This document shows positions 4,610-5,707 of a stretch of DNA of 5,707 nucleotides, one piece after another. A model generated the notes under the pieces. That model was given only the letters and a program-made list of their open reading frames with translations, did no database searches and was not told the DNA's origin. The DNA is from Candidatus Atribacter alterifermentans (GTDB lineage: Bacteria > Atribacterota > Atribacteria > Atribacterales > Atribacteraceae): NCBI GenBank assembly GCA_012517635.1, contig JAAYUP010000027.1:1-5707 (forward strand). The letters are read 5' to 3'. Positions within the stretch are counted from its first letter, which is position 1; each line of letters begins with the position of its first letter. The position numbers were made by a program, and so were the translations under genes.

Positions 4610-5110
4610 ATGATCACAAAAGCGATATCAGATCAATTTTCCATCCGTTTTGCGAATCCAAACGATATTTCAATTATCCTCCAGTTGATTAAAGAGCTTG
4701 CTAAATATGAAAATCTTCTTCATTTGGTAGTTGCCGATGAGAAATTACTTAATGAGTGGTTGTTTCAAAAGAAGGTAGCCGAAGTGATTATTGGTGAAAT
4801 TAAAAATACTGTGATTGGTTTTTCGTTATTCTTTTATAATTTTTCAACCTTTTTGGGGAAACCGGGAATCTACGTTGAGGATGTCTATGTCAAAGAAGAA
4901 TACCGACACCAAGGGTATGGAAAAAGTTTTTTCCGTTTTATCGCTCAATTAGCTCGGGAGCGGGGTTGTGGGAGAATGGAGTGGAGTGTTCTTAACTGGA
5001 ATGAGCCTGCTATTCGATTTTATCAATCTTTAGGTGCCAGCCCACTCAACGAGTGGACGGTTTATCGATTAACAAGCGAGGGAATTCAAAATTTGGCTGA
5101 GAGGAAGTGA
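4610..5110 (+). CDS. GNAT acetyltransferase, spermidine/spermine N1-acetyltransferase (SSAT)-like
   Basis: This 166-residue cytoplasmic protein is close in length to SSAT and thialysine acetyltransferases. It would transfer acetyl from acetyl-CoA to an amine such as a polyamine or a lysine analogue. The N-terminal beta-alpha unit starts SIRFANPNDI (11-20). FSTFLGKPGIYVEDVYV (78-94) is the SSAT-like substrate and beta4 region. RHQGYGK (99-105) is the pyrophosphate-binding R-x-x-G-x-G loop. CGRMEWSVLNWNEPAIRFYQSLGA (120-143) contains the WNEPAIRFY signature, with Tyr138 as the likely general acid. These motifs, especially EWSVLNWN and PAIRFY, are SSAT-family hallmarks, but bacterial relatives include diverse amine and amino-acid acetylases, so the substrate is inferred. 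Its last 65 bases overlap the convergent gene on the other strand. No clear promoter was found; TTGAGA at 4555-4560 could be a -35 but no -10 follows it. Confidence 0.9.
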   Translation: MITKAISDQFSIRFANPNDISIILQLIKELAKYENLLHLVVADEKLLNEWLFQKKVAEVIIGEIKNTVIGFSLFFYNFSTFLGKPGIYVEDVYVKEEYRHQGYGKSFFRFIAQLARERGCGRMEWSVLNWNEPAIRFYQSLGASPLNEWTVYRLTSEGIQNLAERK

Positions 5111-5707
5111 TTTCCCTTATCAGATACTTTTTCATCCGAATAAATTGAAACTGACTTTTTCCGAATTGAAGAGAGGAACTGGTGCTTTCCATGACATATC
5201 CATTTTTCTGATAAAGTTTAATGGCTCTTTGATTTTCAGCTTCAACATCCAAAACCATGTTTACACACCTGTTGCTTAAAGCTTCAGACTCGGCAAATTT
5301 AAGAAGAGAGGTTCCGATACCGCGGTTCTGATATTCAGGAAATACGGCTAAATTACTGATGTAGAAATCGTCTCTTTTAATTTTTGGGAAGAAATTCTGT
5401 GTTTTCAAAAGAAAAATAATCTTTTGGAAAAACCCAAATTTTATAAAATGTTTGAAAAATAATAAGCCGGTTGATAATCCTTGATTTCTTTTTACTTCTC
5501 CGCTATAACCGAGAAGCATCCCAGTGGTTTTACCCTGAATTTCTGCAAACCAGGCATGTTCGTGGCTGAATAAATTGCCAGGCTTTTTATAAACATTTTC
5601 TATAAAATTATCAAGATGGGGACCCAATAAAGCTGGGAAAAAAAGCGGAGCTGAAATAACAATCAGTTTAGCAAAATCTCCGGAATTATTGCTATTTCCC
5701 TTTTTAA
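5046..5707 (-). CDS. GNAT-family N-acetyltransferase (5' end outside window)
   Basis: The minus-strand frame is open from the right edge to TGA at 5048-5046 and gives 219 visible residues. A TTG at 5627 is not the start, because the family-like segment FAKLIVISAPLFFPALLG (visible 11-28) lies upstream of it. The rest follows a recognisable GNAT subfamily pattern: GNLFSHEHAWFAEI (about 43-56), GMLLGYSGE, then a basic hydrophobic linker with KTQNFFPKIK, then YISNLAVFPEY (beta4). QNRGIG (126-131) is the acetyl-CoA Q-x-x-G-x-G loop. MVLDVEAENQRAIKLYQKNGY (150-170) is motif B, with Tyr165. The enzyme would acetylate an amine or protein N-terminus; its substrate is not known. The final 24 or so residues after the domain (IREITSS onward) form a tail lying antisense to the SSAT-like gene. 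The two acetyltransferases are only generally similar, so they are not a recent duplication. Confidence 0.85.
   Translation of the reverse strand, partial: KKGNSNNSGDFAKLIVISAPLFFPALLGPHLDNFIENVYKKPGNLFSHEHAWFAEIQGKTTGMLLGYSGEVKRNQGLSTGLLFFKHFIKFGFFQKIIFLLKTQNFFPKIKRDDFYISNLAVFPEYQNRGIGTSLLKFAESEALSNRCVNMVLDVEAENQRAIKLYQKNGYVMESTSSSLQFGKSQFQFIRMKKYLIREITSSQPNFEFPRLLIDKPSTR

Overview
The window is a stretch of AT-rich bacterial chromosome with ordinary Shine-Dalgarno sites, sigma70-type promoters and intrinsic terminators. Its gene content is small housekeeping and accessory functions: a sugar-type oxidoreductase, tRNA-Ser, a 1-Cys-like peroxiredoxin, a Dps-like ferritin remnant, a membrane mannosyltransferase-like enzyme, a HAD phosphatase and two GNAT acetyltransferases. 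The Prx6-type peroxiredoxin beside a Dps-like (DPSL) ferritin relic fits an anaerobe or microaerophile. The dispersed palindromic intergenic repeats recall Atribacterota-like or other deep-branching thermophilic or anaerobic bacteria, but this placement is only a weak inference. I see no phage, plasmid, CRISPR or transposase genes.

Layout, left to right. 1-426 (+): C-terminal part of a Gfo/Idh/MocA-family oxidoreductase whose start lies outside the window. 480-566 (+): tRNA-Ser(TGA) with its own promoter. 567-913: non-coding, ending in a very strong terminator hairpin. 914-1567 (-): Prx6-like peroxiredoxin with a candidate operator palindrome upstream. 1741-1934 (-): the last 49 codons and the intact terminator of a Dps-like ferritin gene whose 5' part is gone. 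1935-2307: a non-coding cluster of palindromic repeats that starts exactly where the ferritin reading frame breaks. 2308-3521 (-): a PIG-V/Gpi18-like membrane glycosyltransferase that is full length only if a -1 frameshift at an A7 tract near the start codon is accepted. 3561-3666: divergent promoters. 3751-4422 (+): HAD-superfamily phosphatase with its terminator. 4610-5110 (+): spermidine/spermine-acetyltransferase-like GNAT with a structured leader. 5046-5707 (-): a second, different GNAT that enters from the right edge and overlaps the first one tail to tail by 65 bp.

The genes are mostly single transcription units, not one operon. The clearest functional pairing is the peroxiredoxin with the adjacent Dps-like ferritin relic: both families deal with peroxide, and here only the peroxiredoxin is still intact. 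The points most worth a second look are the A7 frameshift in the glycosyltransferase, the decapitated ferritin gene abutting a repeat cluster, and two related hairpin repeats that keep the same outer frame but carry different inner stems.
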